Shown here: piece after piece, positions 24,601 through 35,340 of the stretch | Layout: each line of letters opens with the position of its first letter | Position numbering within the stretch: the stretch's first letter is position 1 | Program-made: the position numbers and the translations under genes | Source of the DNA: Haemonchus contortus | Taxonomy: Eukaryota; Nematoda; Chromadorea; Rhabditida; Trichostrongylidae | Direction of reading: 5' to 3' | DNA: 64,000 bases | NCBI GenBank assembly: GCA_000469685.2 | Contig: LS997563.1 | Coordinates: 29,343,897-29,407,896, forward strand | The notes under the pieces: generated by a model | The model's input: the letters and a program-made list of their open reading frames with translations, nothing else | Databases searched by the model: none | Told to the model about the DNA's origin: nothing

Positions 24601-27600
24601 TCGTTCTCATAATTCCCGAAAAAAAGCAAAGCAATTCTTTTTGAGGACTGGCTTACTTACAGATGATTTTTGATTGGCCCATCTGCATCCCGTCAAAGTT
24701 TTTCTGTAGCAAAAAAAGAAGATGAGATTGATTCAAAATGATAAGACAAAAAGAAAAAAAATGTGGCTTTTTTCACTCTAAAAATACTGAAACAAATTGA
24801 GGGCTCCTGAAAAAACAAAAGAGCATTCACTAGGAGCTTCTACACGATTGAAAGGTGATCTTCATCCGATTTTTCTCATTTTCTATATAGTGGAGCTATG
24901 TAGGTGGAAATTGAGCAGTCCCATGTAGCGCTGCTTCTGTAGATAAGAAGGTCCACGGATCAAAGCCCGGCACCATGCATCTACATAGGCCGATACTTCT
25001 AGTCATTCGTACTTTCAGGCAACCGATACATTTGATTGGGACTTATCGGTGCCAGACTTGTTTGACCTAGGAGGATGGAGACGGTAACTATTGTGTCAGC
25101 TAGCCTTGTGAGTTTACCATACGGGTCTGTTACGCTTTCAAATACGTCAACAATTTTGGACAAATTCGAATTTTAGGGCGCATTGAAGGCCAGGATTGAT
25201 CTAAGCCAAGCTTCATTTTTGACCGAAGTCGGGGTTATCTGTTTGTGGCAAAAGGTGAATGATCCACCGATTAACTCAAGCGAAGTTACATTAGGCAAGT
25301 AGCACTCTGGCACTACCAGGTCTCCGTTAGGACAGTATGTGTTTCCTTTGCCCTTACATCAGGGCCATCCCGGACGCGAGGGGGGCAATCAACGCGGCTC
25401 TGGCCTTGACTTAAGGAAAATGGACGTCCGCCAATTATCGATTCTCCAATGTCATCTACGATGTTTATCTGCAACATTCGTAAGCATGTTTTGAAATAAA
25501 CAGGAGAGTCTTTAAAAGAACATCTTGCGATTACTCATTTTTGAACAATTTGTTTGGGACAAATTACAAGCAAACGATTTCAACTTCGTTTGTGCCAGTT
25601 AGCAACAGAGCAGGTAATTTCTGGGTATTACAGTAATCGTCATAGATGGCCTCGGGCCCGTAATGAACTGTTGTGGGATTAAATTCCATGTGGGTTAATC
25701 CTTGGGTCGTAAACTTAGTATCAGGTTCAATAAGAAGAACAAACGAGGTCATTAAGTTGTCGTAAAGATCGTGAAAAGAATCCAAAGTCAACGATTTCCT
25801 ACAAAAATCAGTTGCATGGCGCACACCATAGAAGAACGCCAAACTCCTAGGGTGATCTTTTCTTTTACAAATGATTTGCCTACAACCGTAAGATGAACTG
25901 GTTTTTTTGGCTGGCCTACGGAGGATGTGAAGAATCTTTGGGTGATTACCAAAACTGTAAACAATGGCTGTTTACAATTTACAAAAGTTTTGTGGATGGA
26001 GAGGGCAAACCGACTTAGCAGGGATTTTCAACAGAGAGACGGGGCACGAGAGAGGCAATCCACACTGTTTACATTTGCTTCCAGTTAAAGGGAAAGCGAA
26101 CAAAAGACCGTTGTCGACAGCAAACCAGCACATTAGCGAAGGGAGAAAGTTGTGAATGGAAGTTCTACGGAACCTTCTAGGCCATTAAAATTGAACTGCT
26201 CATAAATTTCCCAATTTCAAGATTACAAAAACGGCGGGTTCCAGAGGAGAACGGCAAAAATGAGCTCAACTTCTGGAGAAGACTATAACGACAACGACGG
26301 AAATGGGATCGTTAAACCCATAACTAATGGCCCGTAAACAGTGTACATGACGAGAGGACGTTTTTCAAACGCAGCATGGCAAAGCAGGTCTGACTACGGC
26401 ACGTTTTCATTTCGAACGAAGCGTATTTCATATATGTTAGGTTTTTAGAGGGCAACATACGTGACTTCCTCGCCAGCGATCTGTGGGCGGGGTTTCTTAC
26501 TCATGGTACCAACCCAATGAGCTCATCAGTCAAGGGTTGAGATGAAGGTTGAGCCTCTGAGACTGGAAGTACAGGCTGAGTCACCTGTACTTAGCTGATC
26601 AGTACGAAAAAATTAAAGAAGGGAAGCGAAAAGTAAGGGAAATCAGGTTTAGAAGCATTAGAGGGGTGAAATGGATTCGCAGGGGACTACCTGGTTTCGA
26701 CCATATGCGCTTCTTCACCGATATAGATCCAGTGACCAGTTCTTCTTCGTATCAACTTCTTGCAGACGGTCATTCACTCATCGTAGACGTCCACTCCTTA
26801 GAGGTAGGCAGGATTTTCTCCTGACTCAGATTAACTTTTCGTATTGTCCAAAACTAACATAGCTGATATCCCTTACGAGCGATCAGCGCTAGATAAGTAA
26901 AACATTGGAGAAACCTACTCCAACCCCTATTTTCATTGAGAGAGATATATTCCTCTAACGTTCACTAATGGTATTCACCGGCAAAAAGTGCATTGTATCT
27001 CTGACACTGTGAGCGAAAGCGCAGTGAAGGACGGGACATCGGCTCTGAGGAACTGTGATTGTGCTGATTGTGCTTACAACGACTCTGAGCAAGCAGAATA
27101 GAGTATTTTTGCATGAACCTAGGAACATAAGGAGCTCAGGAGTGTAAGAGATGCTGAGTTAGCGCAAAAGACCGAACTAAAAGAGGAAACGACCAGTAGG
27201 ATACCATCTCGCTGGAGAGGGAGGATGAAGAAGGACGAGAACCTCCTTTCTCTCCCCCCGCCCTCCCTAAATATTAGTATTTTTTATGACTTCAAAGCTC
27301 CGAAGCAATCTCAGAATACGATCGATAGCTCAATACTCAGTTATTGATAAATGTTCTTGTCGTTCTTGAGAGGTAATTTTGGATCCAAGCATGGTCATCA
27401 TTAGGAAAATCTTACTGGCTTCCATCAAACTTTAGTAAGAGAGGGCACAGATAAGGAAGAGGCGAAAAGACACGCGGAGAAGGCGACATACCTCCTGGTG
27501 CATGAATGAGAGGCGAGAACAAATATTACCGTAAAGATGGGTTATGCGAGTGGATGAGGTGGAGAATCGGACACAGTGAAGTGTTCAGTAAATAGAAAAA

Positions 27601-30600
27601 CCGATTGCCCGTTCACCAATGCGGAAACGAAACAGCCTCTTAATTTTTTTCCCAGTCTCGAAACTATTGCTCAAGTGGTACCACTCGAAGGTTTATGACG
27701 AAAAAAATAAGAGCTACAAAAGCTGATTCGAGTTTTTTGAACAAAGTTTTTGAAGAGGTGAGCATAAGCTGATCAAAAACTTCGGGTGCTGCCACACTCG
27801 AAGAGGGTGGCAACAGATGAAAAGTGAAAGTTCTTAAAGCTGATCGTATCGGTAGCGTTCGCATGCATGGGTGGTGGGTGCCGCTCACTCTCCCACACTC
27901 ATCTGTCCGCCTCTACACGCTCCCGAATCGAGCAAACACCGACAAAACAAAGCCTCATGGTGTACACAAGCGCTTCATTGAATTGGTTTATCACGACCGT
28001 AGGAATTGTAATGATTTATCAGCTGTCCAGTACAATAAGTCTCGTTACAAAGGACGAACTAGATGTGGGAGAAAGGAAGGACCTGCTGGATATTGCCCAA
28101 TGCACCCAAGATGAGCCACCCATTCAACTTTTCTTCAAAGTGTTCGGGGCTATTGAATGTGGATGTCATGGTTTTTTATTGAAAATTAAAACGTTTTGCC
28201 CATGCTCTAAGTGCCCAAATGAGTTGTATTAACCACACAGGAACCCTTTTTTGCCACTGAGTAAACTTTTACAGTTATTAACAGAATTGAGGGTTCATGA
28301 AGGCTGAGATGAGGGTCCCAAAAAGAAGCAGCTATGTCTAATAATTATATCCAGTAGTTTCTGCTTAACGAACAATAGACAGAGGTAAATCGGATGCTGA
28401 ACCAGGGTTATAAATGGAAATGGAAGGTTCCGGGTGCTAAACTCTGATGCGTGAGATACGTTAGATTACTGGGTGCGATCGGGAAACATCTGAGGAAAAT
28501 CGTAACCCCTTAACCAGACAAGTTCGGTCGGAGTAAAAATCAACAGTGAATCTAGAAATTGTATTGAAACCATCGTCGAAAAATTACGACCTGTTCGTGA
28601 GAATCATGTGGAATCTGCGACCTTACATGGGAAACTTTATGTTCCGAAAAACTTTCACTGATATGACAACTTTGTTTTTGAATCTCTGAAATTGATGGAT
28701 TCCATTGTGCTCTGTGTTGCGAGGCTGTGGAATTGATGCCATTAACCAGATTGTTTTTAGGAGCCGGAAAGAAGGGTGGTGTTTCTCGAAGCCAATTACG
28801 TAAGCGATGTTCTTGGAACTGGTAAATCCAGTAGTGACCAGGGTATCACGTCAGTTCCAATTTCCACGGAAAACTCTCGAAGTCTTCTTGTCTTGTAGCC
28901 GTTCCAGTTTCTTGCCATGCCACGACTGAACTAGCTACCATTTGTTCGGTCTTCGGTCCATTAAACATATACACGGGTGCCCAAAAAAAAAGAGACACTT
29001 TCACTGCTCGGCTTGTATCACCAACGTAATCAAACTTTATTAAGCTCTGACTGAATATTACCATCCGCAGAATCAAGAACACATTGTACTCGATCACGTA
29101 ATTCTTCAATGGCCTTCGGCACGGACGAAATCGAAAGTTTTGCCACGCAAATTTGATGTCGTCTGAGGTCGGCGAGATCGGCTCGTCTCCCACGACGTCG
29201 CAGACCATTGTGGAGTTGTCGGGGCTACAGGAAGTCAGCGGTCTTCCGAATCCTAAGCGACGATGCCCAGGAATCTGTCGGTGAGCGACTCGATTGAGAA
29301 AGTTGCGTATCTGCTTGTTGCCGACCGATATCCCATAAGTCGTCTTGAGCGCGTCCGCAGTGGCAGACGGCTTCATATTTTGATGCCGATATAGGAACCA
29401 CACGAGTTCCTGCTTCCTTTCATCAAGCAAGATTCTTAGTACAATTTACTCAATCACATTCTTCTGCTGCTTCAATCGGTGCGACGTATTCCGCCCTGGA
29501 TTAGGCCCCATGCATAGTGTCTCTTTTTTTTTTGGGCACCCCTGTATGTACTACCACCACAACGCAGTGCTTTTCGGAAACTCCTTCCTTTCGAAGATTC
29601 TCTTCAAGCTGGTTGTTCAAGCTAGTTGAGCTAGAGGGAGAATGCCATATTTCATGAAAAACCAACCAATAAGTGACTATTCAAAGAATGAGAACTGGTG
29701 CGTCATGACTCAATGAAAATGAAGGAAACTCTTCAAGAAATGGCTACGAGTGGAACTTTACCGACAAGAAGGCGGCTCTCAACAAAGGATGATGTAATTC
29801 TCTCGTTTACATTGTTTTTGGTCTGTCGCTGTACTTGTTATGAATGGAGTGTGACCATCATGCAGTAATGATTGTGAAAGAACATTGTCCTTGATATTTT
29901 GGTATGACCTATTCGTATTCCGCCATGAAACACGTGAACACATCGGTCCATTTCATCCCCAAAAGTAACTAATCAGTTCATCGGCACCGTTCGTGATCAG
30001 AACACTCGAAGGCACAGTTAATAATAAGAGTTTTCTTAGGTTTTCTCTCACGAATGAGTGTGTAGCTTCTATGGGCAGCGCATGGGACATTGTCGAATTG
30101 GTGGAAAACGACCTCAACAGGGCGTTATGAGGGCTCCAAAACGCTCTGGTCGACATACACACCCGAAAGTGGCCGTTTCATGACGGTCTCGTTAAGGCTG
30201 CTCCAATCGCAATGAAGCATTAGGACGCCGAAGAATAGTACGTCTATGTAGGAGACACACAGACGGTTACGGAAAAACGCATGCTCCCGTACGATTCCCT
30301 CTTTTGGTACTCTTTTGGAGCTCTGAATTTTTTGAAATCCGCCGATTGTCGAGCTTTCTTCACTATTTTCTGCTTTCAGTTTGAGGGTACTAACACAATT
30401 GCATATGCCAGATTCGAACTCTGGAAGACGAAGGCATGTGACAACCTATACCGGTGGTAAACTGTGGTGAATCAGGTGTAATGTAGTTACGGAAACTTGT
30501 CGATTTCTCGAAATGACGGTAAAAGTATGAGATAACGCCCTGAGAAGGTCATAGCGCAGAGATTAGGAAAACATGGATGCAACCAAAAGAAAGGTTTTGA

Positions 30601-33600
30601 AAATTTCCAATTCACGAATTCTAAAGGGTCACTCAGCTGTGGTATATGCATGGGACGTGGGAAGTTTGCTCTATGGGAAGAGTTTTGAAGAAGAGGATGT
30701 GTTTATTCAAGGTCTCCACATAGTCCAAAGACCTTCACGAAGGTGGTTTATTTGATTAAATGAATGTTCGTGCCACGTGTGAAACCTCATTCGCTTGGCA
30801 ACGCACTTGAACACTCGGAAATCTTTGGTTCGACTTCCTTTCAGGTTTACAGTTACATTACAGCACCGTCTGCTCACTTCTGCCCACCCGATCAAGATCG
30901 TATTCTAGTTGTGAGACCTCAGTAGATGCCGCTGACAAACACACATGACATTCAGGTGAAAGAAAACTCACGGTCCAGGTATTCCGGGCTTTCCACGTGG
31001 TCCGGCAGGTCCTGCAAACAATTGGGTAGTAGCTGTTTTTACGAAAAATTCAAAATAGAAGGTGTCGATGACAAACAACTTTTCATAGATAAGATAAGGC
31101 AGCCTGCCCTCGATTCTCTTTGTACTTCGATTACGATTTACGAGTAAGGGGACAGGGTGCGATTCGTTTTACCAATCTTTATTTACTACTCAATTTTTCG
31201 TTGGAATTATAACTAATTTCGAGTCTTGGGTATTTAGATAGTCGTATTTTGGCTCTGGAAATTGAGACCGTGTTCAGGTACTACTATGTACACTGGTAGA
31301 TGGCTTAAACCTCGCTACAAACCACGTGATTGGTCGCTTTATGAGCTTCATAGGGGATTCAATGGAAAACAATCATCCAGCCTACCTTCCAGGTCTCTGT
31401 ACAAAAAGCTCCACTCGATCTTTCGTCATCCGGGTGCTAACGTCCTCAGGACTTTTTGTGGTGGTCTGATGAATTGAGTGCAAATATGGTTTATATACGC
31501 ACAGTAAAAGCAGGAGGATGAGTAGCTCTTAGTGGGGGATCGACCACGAATCCTTCGCTCCTACTGCAGCCTCCCTACGAGCAGTGGATGTGGTGCTCAT
31601 CGGTAGAGGGCACAATACGGAAGAAAATAGAAATTTCCTGAACATTCTATAAAAGGCTCTATGGTCTCGGCATGAATCTCATTCTCTTTCTCGAGTTAGG
31701 GCTGAGTTGATGCACTTGTAATCAAGCATGGTCTGGTCGGGGGAGCAAGATGACACAACTTTGCATTTTGTTGTGGCGTACGCAAACTGCTAGATAGGTT
31801 CTGTACTCAATCAATAGTGAAAGAAAGGATGGTGAATGGGGTGTTTGAGGATATCTGACCTCTGTTATGGAAATATAAAGACATCTTGAGCTGAGCAAAT
31901 GCTGTAAATCGCCCTCCCCACCACTTACCCTCTTCATGCGACTCACAACCAATCATATCACATCACCTTTTTTTAATGATCACTGAAAAAGAAAACCAAC
32001 CCATTTTCCCTGGTGGACCAGGTGGCCCACCGTAGAGCACTTTTCCCGAATCACCTGGAGGTCCCTGACTACCTTCTTTACCAGGAGGGCCACGAATACC
32101 TTGTGGTCCCACTGGCCCATCTCGACCAGGTGTAGCTGGTATACCAGCTTTGCCAGCTGCCCTGAAACACATTCTTAAATTTTTTCGGGCTGTTAGGGAT
32201 AATAACAACTTGCCCTGCAGGTCCACGAGGTCCTTTCTTTCCGGGATGACCTGGAGGTCCTGGTGGAGCCTTGGGGCACTTTTGGCATGGTAGTTCGTAT
32301 CTTGTCTCAGCAACTACATAACGCCCATCGCGACCATGGCGACCCTTCAATCCGGGTAAGCCTTCTTGTCCTGAATATGGGGAGATTTGACTATATGGGA
32401 AATAAATTGCGTTATTCAGCTTACCTGGTGGCTGGTCTTTGCCTCTAGGACCAGGTGGGCCTGGAGGGCCCTGCCGACAACTACAGCCTGAAATTGGAGG
32501 TTGATGTGAGCGCGTGTGACAAGCGCGTGAGTTCTCAGAATATCAGCTTACAAATCCCAGGAGGTAAGGCTGGTCGTCCTGCTCCTCGTCCAGGATAGTG
32601 ACGACGTGTGCGTGCGGACTGCTTCGATTGTGTCAGTTGACGCCAAATATCGTTCGAGTCTTGCTGAAACGCGCTAATCAAATCGAGTACGTAAGATTTC
32701 TTCAACCAGCCTCTGGAATTTGGTGATTTAATGTAACCCCCTCTTAAGTGAGCGACTTTCTACTACAAGCTAATAGGGTTCTCCATAATGCTCTTGCTTG
32801 AAGGCACAGTTCACGATAATTTTAAGGTACCCATTTTTCTTCAAAAAGCGGAGGTACCTGCTGGGATTAGTTCATCGGTACTGAAAAGCGAGAAAATCCG
32901 CCAATTTCGAGGAAAATAAGGCTTCTCAAAAGTAACGAATGTAGAGGTTGGACGAGATTACCATGATGGAAATAACATGAAAGGGGTTTTCGGACGAGAT
33001 TTCAGTTGTTGTAACTGCGCCAAAAGCTGACTACATAAAGCCAGAACTGTAAAGAACTGCTATTCACTGTCGCTATGGGTCACGACAGGTTCCTAAGACC
33101 TTCTACATGGGTTCCCTTATGGATGAATGCAGCCTTTGCAATGCCATTGAAACTCGTCCGCGCACACACGGACAATCGTTGAGCCTTTATAACGCCCTAA
33201 CTAGGCCGTTTTCCGTCATTATAGGGCCAGTTATCGTATACGAAGGGGCGTCAAAATCATTACCCGGGTAAATTTCAGAAACCATTTTCATCGTGAACTG
33301 TGCCTTTTTGGTACTGCTAGAACATAATCGTGCCTTTTCCATTCTTACGTAAAATTGTTCTTTCAGTCGTCCTTTTACTTAATTCTGGAGTTTAGACGTG
33401 TTCTATACTCGCTACTTCACGACACGGACTGGGCAGGCCCTTTGGATCAAGAGCATGATTGCTGGCGCTATTATTTATGAAGCTAGGCGCTACTACTTTT
33501 GACCTGCTTCGCTGCAGGAAATTCACTTCAAGCACTAAAATAACAAAATCGAGCAACGATGTGAGATAACGTTATTAGATTTAGATTCATTGCGATTCTC

Positions 33601-34106
33601 CCGGGCCCGGTATCTTCTCCCCGAAAACGACGCCACTCGCCGCACCCGATCGCGTGCATTCGCGTGAAATGAAGGGAAAGGGCAGATGCCACGCAACCAA
33701 TGTCGCTTACTTGGTTCCGTCACCCCCATTCTCCCTTCCCGTCTCTCCCCCTCTCACTTCTAGCTCTCTTGTGGGTCTTGCCTCTATTGTAAGTCACTTT
33801 GGAGAATATGATAAATTATTTTTTCTCGGAGGAGAAAATCATGAAAGTTACCGAAATTGCAATCAATTTGACTGCTTATACTATCGACTCGACAAATGAA
33901 TAGCAGCAAGTGTTTGTTTTGGAGGGTATAAGAAAGAAAAAAGGGGAGAAAGATGTTCTCACATGACATTTGTGTAGTTGAGTGAACATCAGTGTATTGG
34001 CATGTTGCATTCGAACGAAGAATATCGGTAAAATTGTCGAAATGGCAAAGAAACACACGGTGGAAAATGCCGAAAGCACAACGGTCGTCGTTTGAGAGGA
34101 TACCAT
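18660..34106 (-). CDS. Nematode cuticle collagen with a long Pro/Ser/Thr-rich C-terminal tail (9 exons)
   Basis: Exons on minus: 33963-34106, 32552-32663, 32425-32487, 32214-32370, 32001-32161, 30972-31011, 19629-19750, 18859-19538 and 18660-18803 (1623 nt, about 540 residues). Every phase matches and the Gly-X-Y register continues across joins, including over the 11.2-kb intron 19751-30971. Exon 1 encodes a signal-anchor helix ([20 protein letters not shown]). Exon 2 has the collagen N-terminal signature QDSNDIW and a furin-like RTRR. Then come CCSCRQ, interrupted Gly-X-Y blocks with CQKC between them, and a CSHC cluster, as in cuticle collagens, which are cross-linked through Cys and Tyr in the extracellular cuticle. 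The 270-residue tail ([17 protein letters not shown], many YxP) is unusually long. Intron 32162-32213 appears to start with GC (GG|GCAAGT). One Gly is replaced by Ala (GIPATPG). Confidence 0.9.
20648..20704 (+). ncRNA. Perfect 25-bp RNA hairpin candidate in the collagen intron
   Basis: Arms 20648-20672 and 20680-20704 pair over all 25 positions with a 7-nt loop (GATCTAA). Two of the pairs are G-U when read on plus; on minus the same two positions would be A-C mismatches. This bias suggests that, if functional, the plus strand is the RNA. The size resembles a short miRNA-type precursor, but the stem is shorter than usual and expression is unknown. A decayed MITE is the alternative. Confidence 0.35.
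21936..22225 (+). repeat. tRNA-derived SINE copy in the collagen intron
   Basis: It begins 'ggtggtgtagtggttagtcg' (box A) with a degraded B box 'gagattgagtaccgg', then 'aaccctccggggtaagctaattggtaac', 'aaagcactggcttgtacttcggctgac' and 'gggagtcgagtgcggggcatatacc', all shared with 54704-55005. Confidence 0.7.
22226..24880. other. Collagen intron sequence without recognised genes
   Basis: Open stretches at 22243-22620 (minus, hydrophobic) and 22824-23246 (plus) lack supporting starts, splice sites or recognisable domains. I treat this as decayed transposon or neutral intron DNA. Confidence 0.4.
24885..25060 (+). repeat. Very diverged SINE-like fragment
   Basis: 'gtggagctatgtaggtgg' and 'cacggatcaaagcccgg' stand in box A and box B positions. 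Weak similarity to the SINE family continues with 'aggccgatacttc'. Low identity; a weak call. Confidence 0.3.
25564..25842 (-). other. Isolated 90-codon open frame, unrecognised
   Basis: On minus it reads [17 protein letters not shown] through [17 protein letters not shown] to [12 protein letters not shown] and a stop. The composition looks protein-like (Cys, aromatic and charged residues evenly spread). There is no ATG at the start, and the only upstream junction is a weak TAGGAG. It could be a single exon of a nested gene or a transposon remnant. I do not recognise it. Confidence 0.25.
26160..28840. other. Collagen intron sequence, nothing recognised
   Basis: No open frame with splice support, no structural RNA and no bordered repeat was found. 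A 120-codon plus frame at 27867-28232 has no resemblance to a family I know. Confidence 0.4.
28972..29544 (-). mobile_element. Internally deleted mariner-type element with terminal inverted repeats
   Basis: The left end CACGGGTGCCC(A)9 GAGACACT and the reverse complement of the right end CAGGGGTGCCC(A)10 GAGACACT are inverted repeats, flanked by TA at 28970-28971 and 29545-29546, the Tc1/mariner target. Inside, on minus, is a helix-turn-helix-like transposase N-terminus ([20 protein letters not shown], then [13 protein letters not shown]). The catalytic DDE/D region is absent in 573 bp, so it is non-autonomous. It lies in the 11.2-kb collagen intron. Confidence 0.8.
29546..30970. other. Collagen intron sequence, nothing recognised
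   Basis: Only short stop-interrupted frames are present on both strands. I see no repeat borders. Confidence 0.4.
32803..33303. mobile_element. MITE with GGCACAGTTCACGAT termini, copy 2
   Basis: It begins GGCACAGTTCACGATAA and ends TCATCGTGAACTGTGCC. It lies in collagen intron 1 and is inverted relative to the copy at 14897-15383. Shared internal phrases include 'tggacgagattaccatgatgg' and 'ttcggacgagatttcagttgttg'. Confidence 0.65.
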
Positions 34107-34532
34107 GACCTGTCGTAAGTATGAGTTCTGTATTTTCCGAACAGTATGTGGACAGCTAACGAAAGATTTTTTAAAATACCCCACAAAATTTCTAAACGGG
34201 CAGAATAGAGGGATGTGTTCCCTACAAGGCTCTACTCCTACGTCCTGGTATCTTTCTAATTGTCATCGCTACCATTAAACCTAGCAATTCGGGAAAAGTG
34301 AAAAATTCTATGAAAAATTGTAGATTGGAAGGAGTTGAAGAGGAAAATATGTTGTGAGAATGTTCAATTCTTGAAGTGTATCGTATAATATATCCGATAA
34401 GATGGGCTGGCCATGTTTAGGGGTATCCGATCGGACCATGACCTTGTATAAGAGAGCGATAACCTATCCGTTGAGATCCCAGATCGTCATGTTGTCAGAT
34501 TAGTCAATGATTCCGAAAAGGCTGTCAACATT

Positions 34533-34862
34533 TCCAAGTACGGCTTTCTATGAACCTCGGCATAGTTGTATTGCTGTGTTTATTGTTTTCTGTAACTCTT
34601 CACGAGGTTTGTAAATGAACTTTATTAGGCTGTCGTTTCGGCGGGGTCGCCTTCTTCAGAGCCTGAAAGGATCATTACAATTTGTGACTATCCGACCAAA
34701 CGTCTCCACTGCCCTACTGAAGTTCGAGGCCCCCAGAGCACGGAGGTGATCAAAGGAGAACCACTCACCGTAGCTTTTGGATTCCTCGAAACCACCCAAA
34801 ACGTCAGCCTAATAAAGCTCATTTACAAACCTCGTGAAGAGTTACAGAAAACAATAAACACA
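34533..34862. mobile_element. 330-bp retroposed element with 12-bp TSD, copy B
   Basis: GCTGTCAACATT flanks it exactly at 34521-34532 and 34863-34874. The outer 70 bp on each side match copy A (11005-11307), but the internal 190 bp are inverted relative to it. The hammerhead-like segment is on minus here (about 34637-34675) and its last core triplet is GAC instead of GUC, so that unit should be inactive. It lies just upstream of the collagen start. Confidence 0.8.
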
Positions 34863-35340
34863 GCTGTCAACATTATTATCATTACGCTCTTTCACTTCCT
34901 AAGCACCCACCCACATGCTGTTCCCTCCCCCCTCCCCCCAAACAACCGATCAATCAGATCCACTTCTTCACACTTATTCAAAATATCGCCTGGGGTAATG
35001 AATTTGGTAGCCGTCTCATCACCCAGTGGAACCGAAAGGCTTCGGTGTTCTCAGAAACGATTCTCCTTGAGAATTCCTGATTTCCTGCCATGCATGCTAT
35101 GAGTATACCTTGTTTTTCAATAAATAGCTATAGTTCGGCTTTCAGTGAATATGTTTCAACTTGGACTTATATCGATTGATCAAATTCACTAGCCTGATTC
35201 AGGGGAGGATCACCACGGAAAAACTCAAATAGGTGATTCCAGAAAGAACATTAAAGCTTTATTAAAGATGGTTTGTGTTAGGAGTTAAGCGGTAATAACA
35301 AGAGTATCAATAAGTGTACGCTTTTTCGGCCTCTCTTCAG

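Noticed and set aside
33654..33899. Open plus frame in collagen intron 1
   Set aside because: Low-complexity Ser/Pro/Leu reading of a pyrimidine-rich stretch, antisense to the collagen gene.
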